From the NCBI GenBank assembly GCA_947561395.2, contig OX387182.1, forward strand, positions 40,231,949 to 40,295,948: a stretch of DNA of 64,000 nt, in the 5' to 3' direction. The notes beneath the pieces are model-generated. The model saw only the letters and a list, made by a program, of their open reading frames with translations, did no database searches and was not told the origin of the DNA. This stretch comes from Buxus sempervirens (taxonomy: Eukaryota; Streptophyta; Magnoliopsida; Buxales; Buxaceae). Numbering within the stretch: position 1 is the stretch's first letter; each line of letters starts with the position of its first letter. Made by a program: the position numbers and the translations under genes. Positions 53,581 through 64,000 of this stretch are shown one piece after another.

Positions 53581-56500
53581 TGTAACGCCCCGAACCCGGG
53601 TCAGTGCAAACCAGCACCCAACCCGAACCCGGTTCGCTACTGTAACAACCCAAGTCCGATTCAACAATCAAACTCGAGATGTTACCACGAAGCTGGGGTC
53701 AGATACATACCAAGATTCACAATAATTTTAAAATTTATAAATCAATTACATCAGAGTTATGGTGGCCAAATAAAATAAACAATTCTTTAATCAATATATT
53801 CAATTCAATTTACAATTAAGTTTATCTAATCAACATGTGACATTAATACCAATTATAATTCTACCCATCAAATTAAAACCCCATCTTCGCGATCTCTCCA
53901 AGCAACCTGAAAAATATAGGGGAAAACGGAGTGAGATTTACATCTCAGCAAGTAGCAGGTGCATGCAATTTGAATCAGTCCAATGTAAGCAATAGTCATG
54001 AGGTATTCGATTAATCAACGATAAGACGAGAAATCCAAGTTATCCATGGCAATTCCAAATAAAGCGATAAAACATATGATCATGTATAAATACCAATAAC
54101 TTGATGTTAACGGGGTAAAACCGACAAAAGCGATAAAACACGTGCCATTTCAGGACTCACAAAGATGATAAGTATTTGAGATGACACTCAACTAAATGCT
54201 GTTCCACCGTGCGGCTTAGGGGCAGTGCTACTTGATGATACTCAAGCCCCATGCAGCGCAGCTTAGGCAAGAGCCGTAGTCACCGACTTATTGCGCACGA
54301 ACCCCGCAGAGTTGGACGTACCACCAGCATGCAGCACCAGAATCAATACATGGAGTGTGGTCGCTTATCCACATGTACAAGGAATCACCAGCGGCTCACC
54401 GGGGTGTCCCTCCAGACATAGGACCCTCCCAGAGCAAACTAACTTGCAAAGGGAAGCGCGCTCGCAATATAGGAGTAAATCAACCCAAACTAAATACCAC
54501 TTAGCTAACCAGCCAAAACTATGGATCCATATACAGCTAAGCCCACTGACACAAACCACAATAAAACCACATACGGGAGGACACGCTAATGTAGGAGGCA
54601 TACACACTTTTACCCGTAAAGGATTACACATCTCTACACAGAGGATTACCCATCTCTGCCGTAAAAGATAGTATCAAACTCTACGACAGAAGCCGTATCA
54701 CCCATCCGTAAAATTAAAGAGAACAACATCGTACCACATACCAATCCATACCCAAGTATTCCATTCCATGTGAAAATCATGATTCAATCATCAAAAATCC
54801 AATTATAGGCATTTTCAGAATAACATATGCAATTCTTCCAATTATATTCAAAATAAAACTCAAGTATCATAAATCCGATAAAATCTGAGTTTATGCAATT
54901 CCAGTAGCCAATATTCCTATTTAAAGCTCAAAATAAAGTAAATCTATTCTTACTTAGAGTTTTCTTTATTAATCCCTTTTATTAGAATCCAATTTCCTAC
55001 CTTAGCACCTAAGCTAGCTTCTATTTGAATTTTCTGTATTTTATTTTTCCAGCATGTTCTACAGACCTAGAATGAAGTTTAAAAGATGTTTATAAGCTAT
55101 AAATTTCAGTAGTATTATTTCTAGCAATATCCATACCCTTTGACTCTTTTATAAACAATCTTTTCATTATAACCTTCAATTTATTGCTTATTCTTTCCCA
55201 ATTAATTTTATAATTTTTATACCTTAATTAGGTCCTTATAAAGATGCTAACATGCTTAACTAATCATAAGAATTATTGGGTATTTATTCGAATTACAAAA
55301 TCCCCAAAATCTACAAATTTTACTTAGAGCGCCTACCTCTACTGTGCTGGGCGATCCTAGGCGCTCGTGCAATTTTTAACAGAACTTTCCAGATTTCTAA
55401 AGTTCGGATTTTTATGCCTTTGCCATATGTTTTTTTGGTCTAAATTAATCTAATAACATTCTAAAACATTCCTAAAGCCTTCCAGATTAATTCTTGTTAA
55501 TTAAATACCCTCCTACCTTTATTTACATAATCAAACTAAGTTTCCTTCTTTAATTCAATAAATCCTTCAAGAATACAAATCACTAACATGTAAACAGTTT
55601 GATTCCATGTAAATACTATTCCGACTAATCCGTTCAATCCATATGAAATCACAGAAATCAAAATCATGCAATTCCTCACGTTTTCCAAGGGTTACTACTT
55701 GCCTTATACGCTAAATCCTTCTTCCATTGCACCTTCTAATTCTGGACCAGAATGTTGCTCCCAACCATACCAAGCTAGACTCTTCCAATTCAAATCTGCA
55801 CCGTTCACAATGTAGTTTTATCAGTCACGAACAAAACCTCAAAATATGAAGGCGATCCACCGTACGGAGTTTCCCCGATCGCGTTTTGATGGTGGCTGGT
55901 CAGACACCTCCATTAGAGACCTCCTTCCTTTCTCTCCCTCTTTTCTCTCCATAAGAAACCCACGAAAATTACCTCTCTTCTAACCTTAGTCTCCTATTTA
56001 TACTAGGCTTTAGAAATCCTAAACCAACCCTAATTGGCTAATTAAATTTGGGCTAACCCAACCATGGTCTAGTTAATGTCTAATCCTTCTAATTTAATTC
56101 CTACTTTTTCTCCACCTTCTATTTTCAAATTAAATAATACTAATTAAGTTTCTTATTATCTAAACTCATGAAAATAACCTAATTTCGTGCAAAATATTTA
56201 ATTAAACATTTCTATCACTTAAAACCTTATTTTCTCCAAATTAAGACGTGAAATCTCCTAATTACCCTTTTTCCCTATTTTAGGCTTTTATTAATTTCTT
56301 TTAATTTCTAACTTGTCAAAATAATTTGTTTTCTTCTATTTTCTAATTCTAATTATTATTTGATGATCTATTTACTAATTACCCTTTTCTGGAAATTTCC
56401 AAAATACCCTTTTTATTCTTTTAGCCTAATTTCATTAAAATTCTTTCTTTATCTTCAACTTAGAACTTATTTGAATTAATTATCCTCTAAATCTTCACTT

Positions 56501-56581
56501 TTTATTTTAATTAGGACTTAACTCATATTTTATCGTATTTATTATTTATTTATTTATTAGGTGAAAAATCGGGGTTTTACA
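53581..56581 (+). mobile_element. Solo LTR J (TGTAACGCC family), TSD CCTTG
   Basis: A complete 3001-bp LTR starting TGTAACGCCCCG and ending CGGGGTTTTACA, with CCTTG at 53576-53580 and 56582-56586. It split LTR H between its palindrome array and its TATA box. It is closely related to 1-1398 and 59664-62788. No coding capacity. Confidence 0.95.
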
Positions 56582-58583
56582 CCTTGGACCAACCATGCCC
56601 CTGGGTTTGCCTATAAATAGAGGGCCTCTCTTCAAGCAAATGGCCAATAATCTGAGGCCTGAAGAGCTCCAAGTGAAGAAGGGAATCCTTGCTTTTCTGC
56701 TTTCTCAATCCAGGTAAGTCCCTTTTCTCTTTTATTTTCTGTTTTTAATTCTAGAAATAGTCTAATTTTCTCCATTGCTGTAGAATAAGGCCTAGTTTAT
56801 ACTTGTATTTGCAAACCTGTCTCGAAGTACCTCAAGACTCCTCTCTAGCCGTAAAACGTGAAGAGAGAGCTAAGGGAAAGGGGAACAGGTGGATTCTTAG
56901 AATAGAACCCTATAATCTGTTCTTCTCCTTTTTTGTAGAATAAGGCCTCTTGTTTGTGTTTGTATTCCCAAACCTGCCTCCAAATACCTCAAGACTCCTC
57001 TCTAGCCGTAAAACGTAAAGAGAGAGCTAGAGGAAAAGAGAATAGGTGGATCCGTAGGGTAGACCCCTATATGCTATAATCTGTGATATGTGGTTTTTAT
57101 TACTCTGTGGATGTTATGTAAGTGTTTTATTTTGAATCTGGAGGAATCCTATGGATCCATGCTGTTTATAGCATGAGATCCCCACTTCCTCCTATAGTTT
57201 GGATTTTTCACACCATTGCACCTACATCACTGTTTTCTTGATATTGGTGATATTTGGCTAGGATTCTGGATCTACCATGATCTATATGGTAGATCTGAAA
57301 CCAAAAGCCTGAAAGCAACCTATAGGGTTTCATGATGTGATTTTGAAGTTGTTTTAATCTTGGAGAGAGGATCCTGTGGTCTAAACTCTCCCTTTTGATG
57401 TTTTTTTCATCAACATGGGTATATTTGGTTTAGATCTCTCAACTAATGAGAGATCTGGACTAGATCTGTACCCTAAATGGTTCAGGTTTAACCCCTCAAT
57501 GTTTTGATCAAAAGATTTCAACTTGATTTTCTTTAACCTTTTAATGATTTAGCCTAAAGCTAGTTTTTCAAGTTTTATTTTATGTTGGTTTTCGTTGATT
57601 TTTATCACAATCATGAAACCCTTAGAATGGTGGGATCATATTGAAGGTTCTGAATTAATCGGGCTATTCATGTGAAAAACCATACACTTTTGTCACTTTT
57701 ATGATTTTTTATTAAGTAAGCTTTCTTTGTTTTTAATATGAACAATACCTGGCAACCACCTTGTGTGGATGAATAGGGGTGCCTAATACCTTCCCCTGTT
57801 CATAACCTAATCCCCTTACCCATCTCTGGTTTATTTTAAAATAGAGTTATTTTTACTCAAATTTAACTTTTTTATTTGATTTGATGGTTTTGGTGTCCAT
57901 TCACACCTAAACAGAATGGTGGCAACTCCTTGTTTTAATGAATCCCATGTGATGAATAGGAAGTCATTAAATTGATTTCCCATGTCTCACAGCTTCCCTA
58001 AGTAAGACAATATGCTAAGTGTTGGTGTTATGTGCAAATAAGGAGGAGGAGTGGCAAACTTGTAATTATAGCACCTTGGGGGGTTTTTGCTTAAGTGAAG
58101 AAAACACCCAAAAGAGCCCATACACGACCAAACCCTTGCTCAAACCCTTTTCTTCTCTTCCTTTTCTCCCACTCTCATTTCTTCATCTCCTTCTCTTCCC
58201 CATTTTCGTCCCCCATTTATTCATAGCCATTGGAGGAGTTGTTTGCAAGAAAAAGAGAAAGAAGAAACCCTAAGGAAAGTGATTCTCGTTTGGGTTTGGA
58301 GTTGGAGATTTGTGGAACGAGCACCCAAGCAAGCAAGGAGCTATTCATGGCTTGCAATAGAGACTAGACGACTTGCTTAAGAGTTTGCAAGAGGTAAGCA
58401 ACACCACCCCAGCCTTGTTTTCCCATTTTCGGCCAAATGGGAGGGATTTCTTTGAGGGGTTTTGTTGGTAGTAGATTTCAACACATGCTAGGAGTGATTT
58501 TGAGCCCAAAAACACCCAGAACAAGTCAGATTTGAGAAAGATCAAAATCCCCAAAAGTTCGGATTTCGCGAACTGTCAAAAAC

Positions 58584-58770
58584 CTAGGCCGCTCGAGCAG
58601 TCACTCGAGTGCGGCATCAGGCGGTGGTTTTAGGTAGTTTAGGTAGAGTTTAAAGGTATGGCCGCTCGAGCAACGTTCGAGCAACTGTTCTAGTGAGTGT
58701 CTTAACAGAAGAACCCGAGAGCAAATATTTGGCTGCTCGAAGCAGGCTCGAGCGACCTATCGAGCGCCCA
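58584..58770. repeat. CTCGAG-rich stems in LTR G
   Basis: GCCGCTCGAG and CTCGAGTGCGGC pair around CAGTCA at 58589-58616. GCTCGAGC-like motifs recur to about 58770. This GC-rich cluster corresponds in place to the GC islands of the related LTRs. Confidence 0.6.
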
Positions 58771-59175
58771 TACCAAAAATTCCAAAATTTGAGTTTTTAG
58801 CCTAGATTGAACTACCACTTGTTTTTATTCAAATCCAACCCATGTATAAGTGAGAGTTAGGTGTATAGGAGGTGTTCCAACTGGAAGTAACTTGAAATTT
58901 CAAATAACAAGGATTTTGGATACGTTTTGCCCAAGAAGGTCTTAGAAAGATTTTCTGTTCCAGATTACTGTAAAAATAGGATAACTTGATTCCACCACCT
59001 CAAACACTTTCCAAATGACCATTAGAAATAGAAATCAAGAACCAAAACTAAGTCATACAAGTATCAAAAGAGTTGAGGCATAGGTTGCCCCAAAGGAGTC
59101 ATGAGGTGTAGAATTTCTAGGAAACCTAACTTATACCATTGACTGTCAATATGAGTACACCACCCATGACCAGAT

Positions 59176-59445
59176 GGGCTTTGGCCTGGTATTATACATA
59201 TAGTATGAAGGGCATTGGGCCTATATTACACTTGACATGAGTTGCCCGATAATGAGGGCATTGGCCCGTATTACATTTGCACCATTTTAAGGGCTTTGGC
59301 TTGTTATTTGCAATACAAGATAAAAAGGGCAATGGCCCATGGTTATTGACACTAAAAAGAGGGCAGTGGCCCCAATGACATTGAGTATTATTGAATAGAA
59401 GGCTTCAGCCCCACATTTGACATGAATTGTATGGGAGGCAGTAGC
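59176..59445. repeat. GGGC-N-GCCC repeat cluster in LTR G
   Basis: Units such as GGGCATTGGCCC, GGGCAATGGCCC and GGGCAGTGGCCC occur about eight times, 24-46 bp apart, each self-complementary around a short centre. Spacing is irregular. Confidence 0.7.
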
Positions 59446-59506
59446 CTAGAAGTTCATGAGATTTATTTAGGGCATTGGTCCATTTGTTTGGCATTCTACA
59501 TGTGCA

Positions 59507-59663
59507 GTTCACCTCAATTGGGGTTAGTGAACCATTGTTCACCTCAATTTGGGGGTAGTGAACTAGCTCCTTCACAAAGGTGATTACTGGTGGTAGCGTG
59601 TGCTATTCACCTCAATTGAGGGTAGTGAACCATTGTTCACCTCAATTTGGGGGTAGTGAACTA
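59507..59663. repeat. GTTCACC...GTGAAC hairpin repeat in LTR G
   Basis: Four copies of a 27-28 bp unit (GTTCACCTCAATT...GGTAGTGAAC), each with GTTCAC/GTGAAC arms. A related unit follows the nested LTR K at about 62830-62865. LTR K is inserted at the end of the fourth copy. Confidence 0.8.
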
Positions 59664-60360
59664 TGTAACGCCCCGAATCCGGGTCTCTTTTTTTTCTCAT
59701 TTTGACTCGGATCAAGGCATTAACTTGTGGTACATTACAATCAGTTCAAATATAAGGAAATAGAGAACTAAGATTTATCAGAGTACTAGGAAGCTTAAAT
59801 CATTTATTAGAAGCTGAGTCATCCGATTACATTAACTAATCAAATGAAAGGCAACTACAAATTTAACTAATTCTTAATATCCTACAAAATCATCTATTAC
59901 GATTCCACTAAAATAAATACAGCTATATAAAATCACCCTACTCTTTTCATATGGAATTTCTAGACTTCAACCCACTATCTGTCTAACCCGTGGCGTCCTC
60001 TCCAAGATAACCTGAAAAGTAGAATATGAAGTAGGGGTGAGATACAACTATCTCAGTAGGTAACACATGCATGCTAGAAACAGTTTATATAAAAGTAATC
60101 ATTCATGCACGATAAAATAATCAGGTAGTCACGGTCGATAATAAGAACGATTAATCACCATATGAAACCAAAGTCTAATCAGTGTTCGGAATAAAGAGAG
60201 TTTATTATGTAACCTTCGTTTCAATTAGAAAGGCAATGTAATATAAATCAAACTCTTTTGATTCAAATGTAGATCATGTCATTCATAATTAATAGTAAGT
60301 CTCAATCTGATAACAACATTCTCCCATGTAGGATGCAATCACACAGTAATCACATCTACC

Positions 60361-60880
60361 CTACATGAGGTCTCTCCCGCAGGAGTCATCATATCTCACC
60401 CGCAGGTGGTAATCACATATATCTCCCTTGTGGGATGCAATCACATTGTGATTACATCTCCCCCACAAGAGGTCACATCTCTCCCGCAGGAGGTCACATA
60501 TCTCCCCTGTGGGATGCAATCCAATCAGGATCACATCTCCCCCAACAGGAGGTCTCATCTCTCCCGCAGGAGGTCTCTCCCCTGTGGGATGCAATCCAAT
60601 CAGGATCACATCTCCCCCAACAGGAGGTCTCATCTCACCCGCAGGTGGTCTCTCCCCTGTGGGATGCAATCCAATCAGGATCACATCTCCCCCAACAGGA
60701 GGTCTCATCTCTCCCGCAGGAGGTCATCTCACCCGCAAGTGGTCACACATACATATCTCCCTTGTGGGATGCAATCACATCGTGACTACATCTCCCCCAC
60801 AAGAGGTCTCTCCCGCAGGAGTTACACTTCTCACCCGCAGGTGGTCATATATCTCATCCGCAGATGGTACAAATCTCTTA
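60361..60880. repeat. CTCCCGCAGGAGGT repeat cluster with a 75-bp tandem core in LTR K
   Basis: CTCCCGCAGGAGGT-like units, each able to pair CTCC with GGAG, recur throughout. In the middle, GGGATGCAATCCAATCAGGA occurs at 60511, 60586 and 60661, exactly 75 bp apart. Because 75 is a multiple of three, long but spurious open frames appear on both strands. Confidence 0.85.
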
Positions 60881-61694
60881 TTGCCATCCTGGCATTTAAT
60901 CCACAGTTCACTTATATTTTCAGAAGAAAATTACCTATATAGAATCCTTGTAACCATTTCAAGTGAATTTGATCCTCTTTAAACCCCAAATTATACTAAA
61001 TCATAAAACAAGGTGGTTAAATATCTAATATGAATATTTTAGTGTAAATGGCCTTCAGGGACACCTTAAGGATAATCTTAGAGAAGTGTTACAAGGGGTG
61101 GAAATCCAAATATCATATTTTATAATGATTTGGGACTAAGAATGTCATAAAGTTCTCAAAATACATTTTGGATTAGTGAAATAGTCTTAGGGTCCCTAAT
61201 AAGGTCACCATACCAAAAATCAATCAATTCTGAGACAAAAAGTTTCGGACCCCAAAAATATTCTAAGGCTAGTTAAAAACGCTGACTTTTGGTATATAAT
61301 TTTTCTAAACAAATCTACAAGGAGTTTTGAGCTCAAATTTTGGTTGTAGACTATTGAAAGGTAAACACATCCCCTAGAATTTTATGGGCTCCTGAATCAC
61401 TCATCTGGGTATTAAACCCAAACCGGGCTTTTTGATAAAAATCAGGATTTAGGCATGAACTGGAAAGTTGACTTTTTATTGGATGGGAATTAGACCTTGG
61501 AAGTATTTTTATTGGTTCCAAATGGGGGGTAAAACCTTATTTACATGTAAAGACTTAAGTAAATGGAGCAATAAATACACAGGACATTTACTTAAATGTC
61601 TTTCATGTAATAAGGGTGCTATGCGAGAGGCTTGGGTTGTCTGGGAAAAGGTTGGAGAAGAAAAGGGGATGAAAAACTGTCGAAATTGCATTTT

Positions 61695-61865
61695 TTTGCT
61701 AGAGCGCATAGGATCGCTCAGGTTCGCCTAGGCAGTCAAAGGTCGGCGGTAGTACAAAATAGGTCGCCTGCGGTCCGTCGTCCCGCGGTCTCCGGCGTCC
61801 TCAATTTTTATAACTAGCGCCTAGGAGCGCCGAGGATCGCCGAGCGCAGAGAGGTAGGCGGTCTC
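61695..61865. repeat. GC-rich island conserved between solo LTRs
   Basis: This GC-rich block in AT-rich surroundings is rich in GGATCGC/GCGCC motifs and shares CGGTCCGTCGTCCCGCGGTC with the LTR at 1-1398 (about 703-722). It lies upstream of the pyrimidine-rich leader region. Confidence 0.7.
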
Positions 61866-63375
61866 CCAAAAACGAACATACAATGTTTAGAAATCTGATT
61901 TTTCATGTCCAGGATGATTCTAACATAATTATATGAATGATATCAAGCTAAATACATGTATATATAACATTAAAACATGCAATACGATCGATCAACCTCC
62001 AGAACACAAAACGAAGCGAAAATCGGTGCTACCTACCTCTTGAACGTGTGCTCTCCTCTTCCTTCTCTAAAAAGCAACTCTCAGACTCAAAAGCACTCCT
62101 TTGGGATGAAGAAAACCAGAGCAACCTCTTCCTCCTTCTTCTTTGGTCTCCCTTTCTCTCTCTCGTTCTTCTTCTCTTCCGCCGCAGCCTCCAACTTCAA
62201 CGCACAAGACCTCCTACGAATACAACTAAAACTATTCAACCCTATTTTATTCTTCCCTGATCCCACGCATCTCCCTAGGATCAGGTTCCATACTCATCCA
62301 CCCATTAGACTTAATAAGGACCGTTAATCCATACTTAACTCGATATCTCGCGATCCAACGATCAGATCTGCGTCAAACTCCAGATTTCCCCTATCAGTGT
62401 GATCATCTATAATTATAATTAATATCCTTCAATAAAATTCTCATCTCCTCGACTTCAGGCTTCAAATCAAACATAATTACCAATATGCCATTGTTCCAAT
62501 TACTAAGCTTTAAATATCATTGTTAATAGACAATCTAAACCCCAATTTAAATCTATTAGTATTTCTCAAGTCTAATAGCAAATTTTAATTAATGTATTTA
62601 ATTATTTTACCGATAATTAATGTGAATTGACCGAAATACCCTTCTCTCAATATTTTCACATCTACCCATTCAATTTCTTCCGAAATTTCCAAGTTTATTC
62701 TCTAATTTATTTTGACAAATATATTGACATTCAAGATATTCATTTTAAATTTTTATTTATTTATTTAGTGAAAATTCGGGGTTTTACAAACTAGCCCCTC
62801 CACGGTAGTAAGTCTTGGTGGGTAAATGGATCGGTTCATCTCGGTTGGGGGTAGTGGACCTTTGTTCACCCTGGCCTGGAGATAGAGAACTTGCATCCTC
62901 CACGCAAGCTTGGGATCTGTTACAGTTGTATAATGATTAATGATTGCAATTGTTATAAATTGATGAACTATACATTGAGGCACATGCATGCATTATTGTA
63001 TGACACATGAGATGCCGTGGATTTTGTAGTATGAGAACTATCCGCATACCATGGTTTTATCGAAAGATATATGCATAAACTGTGTTTTCACCGAATCATG
63101 CATGTGTTGCTTACATTGACGTCCTGTGTGAAAGACCGGGCTGGGGATAGAGGCAAGGAGAAAGCTATAGAGTATAGACAGGAGGATTTCTATAGGCCTT
63201 AGGATTTTGATTTGGTAATACATGTATAGTTTTGAATTGTAAAACCTTTACATTTGAGAGGAGTGACTAGTCACCCATATTTTTGTAACTAAACTCTCAT
63301 GTCTTGTTTCCTTTCAAATATATATATGAACACACTTTTGATATGCACATGTATAAACTGTTTGCACTTGCACTC

Positions 63376-64000
63376 TGTAAGCACCTCATTTTTGCGCTCT
63401 TAGAAAAACCAGAAATGCAAACCTTGGACAAAAAGTCAAACCTTGAGGGGTCAAAAGTTGACTTTTTGATCAAGTAAAATTTGGCCACCTTGCTTTATGT
63501 CATTGGATAGAGAATCTCGGCACGGTTCCAACGCAACTGAGTTTGCAGGAATCGGAGTCCGGATGAGGGTTCTGCGGGCGGTCAAACTTGAGAGGAGTCA
63601 AAAGTTGACTTTTTGCTAAAATCCGATCCAGATGCTTACCCCTATATCATTGGATAGAGAATCCCAACACGGTTCCAACGCAACTGAGTTTGCAGGAATC
63701 GGAATCCGGATGAGGGTTCTGCGTGCGGTCAAACTTGAGGGGAGCCAAAAGTTGACTTTTTGCTAAAATCCGATCCAGATGCTTACCCCTATATCATTGG
63801 ATAGAGAATCCCGACACGGTTCCAACACAACTGAGTTTGCAGGAATCGGTGTCCGGATGAGGGTTCTGCGGGCGGTCAAACTTGAGCAGAGCCAAAAGTT
63901 GACTTTCTGCTAAAATCCGATCCAAATGCTTACCCCTATGCCATGGGATAGAGGGCTCCAATACGATTCTAAAGCAACTAAGTTTGCCCAGATCGGAGTC
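63376..64000 (+). mobile_element. Start of another LTR (TGTAAGCACC family), runs off the window
   Basis: It begins TGTAAGCACCTC, as LTR B does at 19257. The preceding CACTC (63371-63375) would be its target duplication. From 63502 it consists of ~147-bp tandem repeats. Confidence 0.75.
63502..64000 (+). repeat. ~147-bp tandem repeats at the start of an LTR
   Basis: ATTGGATAGAGAATC-like unit starts lie at 63502, 63650, 63796 and 63943, 146-148 bp apart. Each unit holds CGGTTCCAACGCAACTGAGT, TCCGGATGAGGGTTCTGC and AAAAGTTGACTTTTTG. The gag-only element LTR has two such units 148 bp apart (about 34999-35292); LTR B has one. Confidence 0.85.

Larger units (their letters stand above)
52734..57991 (+). 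mobile_element. Solo LTR H (TGTAGACACC family) with a nested solo LTR, TSD GCTTC
   Basis: It starts TGTAGACACCCC, ends CATGTCTCACA, and GCTTC stands at 52729-52733 and 57992-57996. Without 53581-56586 it is 2252 bp. The TATA box TATAAATAG lies at 56612-56620. It is homologous to the solo LTR 15887-18346 from the TATA region to the end. A duplicated segment with CTCTAGCCGTAAAACGT appears at about 56846 and 57001. Confidence 0.9.
59664..62788 (+). mobile_element. Solo LTR K (TGTAACGCC family), TSD AACTA
   Basis: A complete 3125-bp LTR from TGTAACGCCCCG to CGGGGTTTTACA, with AACTA at 59659-59663 and 62789-62793. It holds a repeat cluster at 60361-60880 and a GC-rich island at 61695-61865. The open frames over the repeats and at 61977-62327 are not supported as genes. 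Confidence 0.95.
52575..64000 (-). mobile_element. LTR G (TGTAACGCC-like family) in minus orientation, runs off the window
   Basis: TGTGAAACCCCG at 52575 is the complement of CGGGGTTTCACA, the normal 3' end of this family, so the LTR reads right to left. Pieces are 52575-52733, 57997-59663 and 62794-63375; its start would lie beyond 64000. A sequence near 63090-63110 (CATGCATGTGTTGC) is the complement of a block conserved in the relatives (about 60060). It holds stems and tandem repeats but no gene. The open frame at 58019-58273 is antisense leader sequence, not a gene. Confidence 0.65.

Noticed and set aside
58019-58273. A small protein gene
   Set aside because: It lies in the minus-oriented LTR G, is T/C-rich low-complexity sequence and has no conserved domain.
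60361-60982. Overlapping long open frames on both strands in LTR K
   Set aside because: They come from a 75-bp repeat, which is a multiple of three and free of stops in several frames; the products are repetitive with no known domain.

Overview
The window is nuclear DNA of a flowering plant, and it consists entirely of nested transposable elements. I see no ordinary cellular gene, rRNA or tRNA gene. The plant assignment rests on the families present: a Ty3/Gypsy element of the Tat type (second RNase H, antisense plant-mobile-domain genes), a SIRE/Maximus-like Ty1/Copia element with a third ORF, 2-3 kb LTRs that begin TGTAACGCCC or TGTAAGCACC, and a PIF/Harbinger-like element. I cannot name the species.

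Layout. (1) 1-1398 is the right end of a solo LTR inserted in the gag of a Tat Gypsy element. (2) 1399-18779 is that Tat element: broken gag, protease, RT, RNase H, second RNase H and integrase on the + strand (1399-7775), then two spliced antisense plant-mobile-domain genes (10511-8774 and 13672-10877), a polypurine tract (15444-15458) and a 3' LTR split by a solo LTR (15887-18346, TSD GAGGT). (3) 18780-52490 is a short LINE-like tail opened at GTTAT by a solo LTR whose ends now lie 33.5 kb apart (18818 and 52347). Inside that LTR sit a second solo LTR (19257-46317), inside it a SIRE-like Copia element (22069-46234, TSD CCCTC), and inside the 3' LTR of the Copia a young gag-only Gypsy element on the minus strand (32134-46015, TSD TTGAG). 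The same outer LTR also holds another solo LTR (46684-49567, TSD CAATG) and a PIF/Harbinger-like element (50134-51119, TSD TAA). (4) 52575 to the end is an LTR in minus orientation, opened by solo LTRs at 52734-57991 (TSD GCTTC, itself carrying 53581-56581, TSD CCTTG), 59664-62788 (TSD AACTA) and a further LTR starting at 63376.

The autonomous Tat and Copia elements are both dead. Their reading frames carry stops and shifts, and the Tat copy has lost a catalytic Asp in RT and in integrase. The gag-only element has an intact gag and two 3159-bp LTRs that differ at about six positions, so it moved recently and must have used pol proteins from elsewhere.

The most unusual signal is a set of phased palindrome arrays. 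Each palindrome has two arms around a 7-nt spacer. Successive centres are exactly 39 bp apart (arms like TGTATCCGAC/GTCGGATACA) or exactly 28 bp apart (arms like AACCGTA/TACGGTT). Arrays lie just upstream of TATA boxes in several unrelated LTRs and in front of both antisense plant-mobile-domain genes, and two LTR families carry a second array about 1.2 kb downstream. Related LTRs carry different array types at the same place, while spacers such as CTGAGTT/CTGATAT are shared across elements. I infer a binding-site system for a dimeric regulator that evolves quickly, possibly an element-encoded one.
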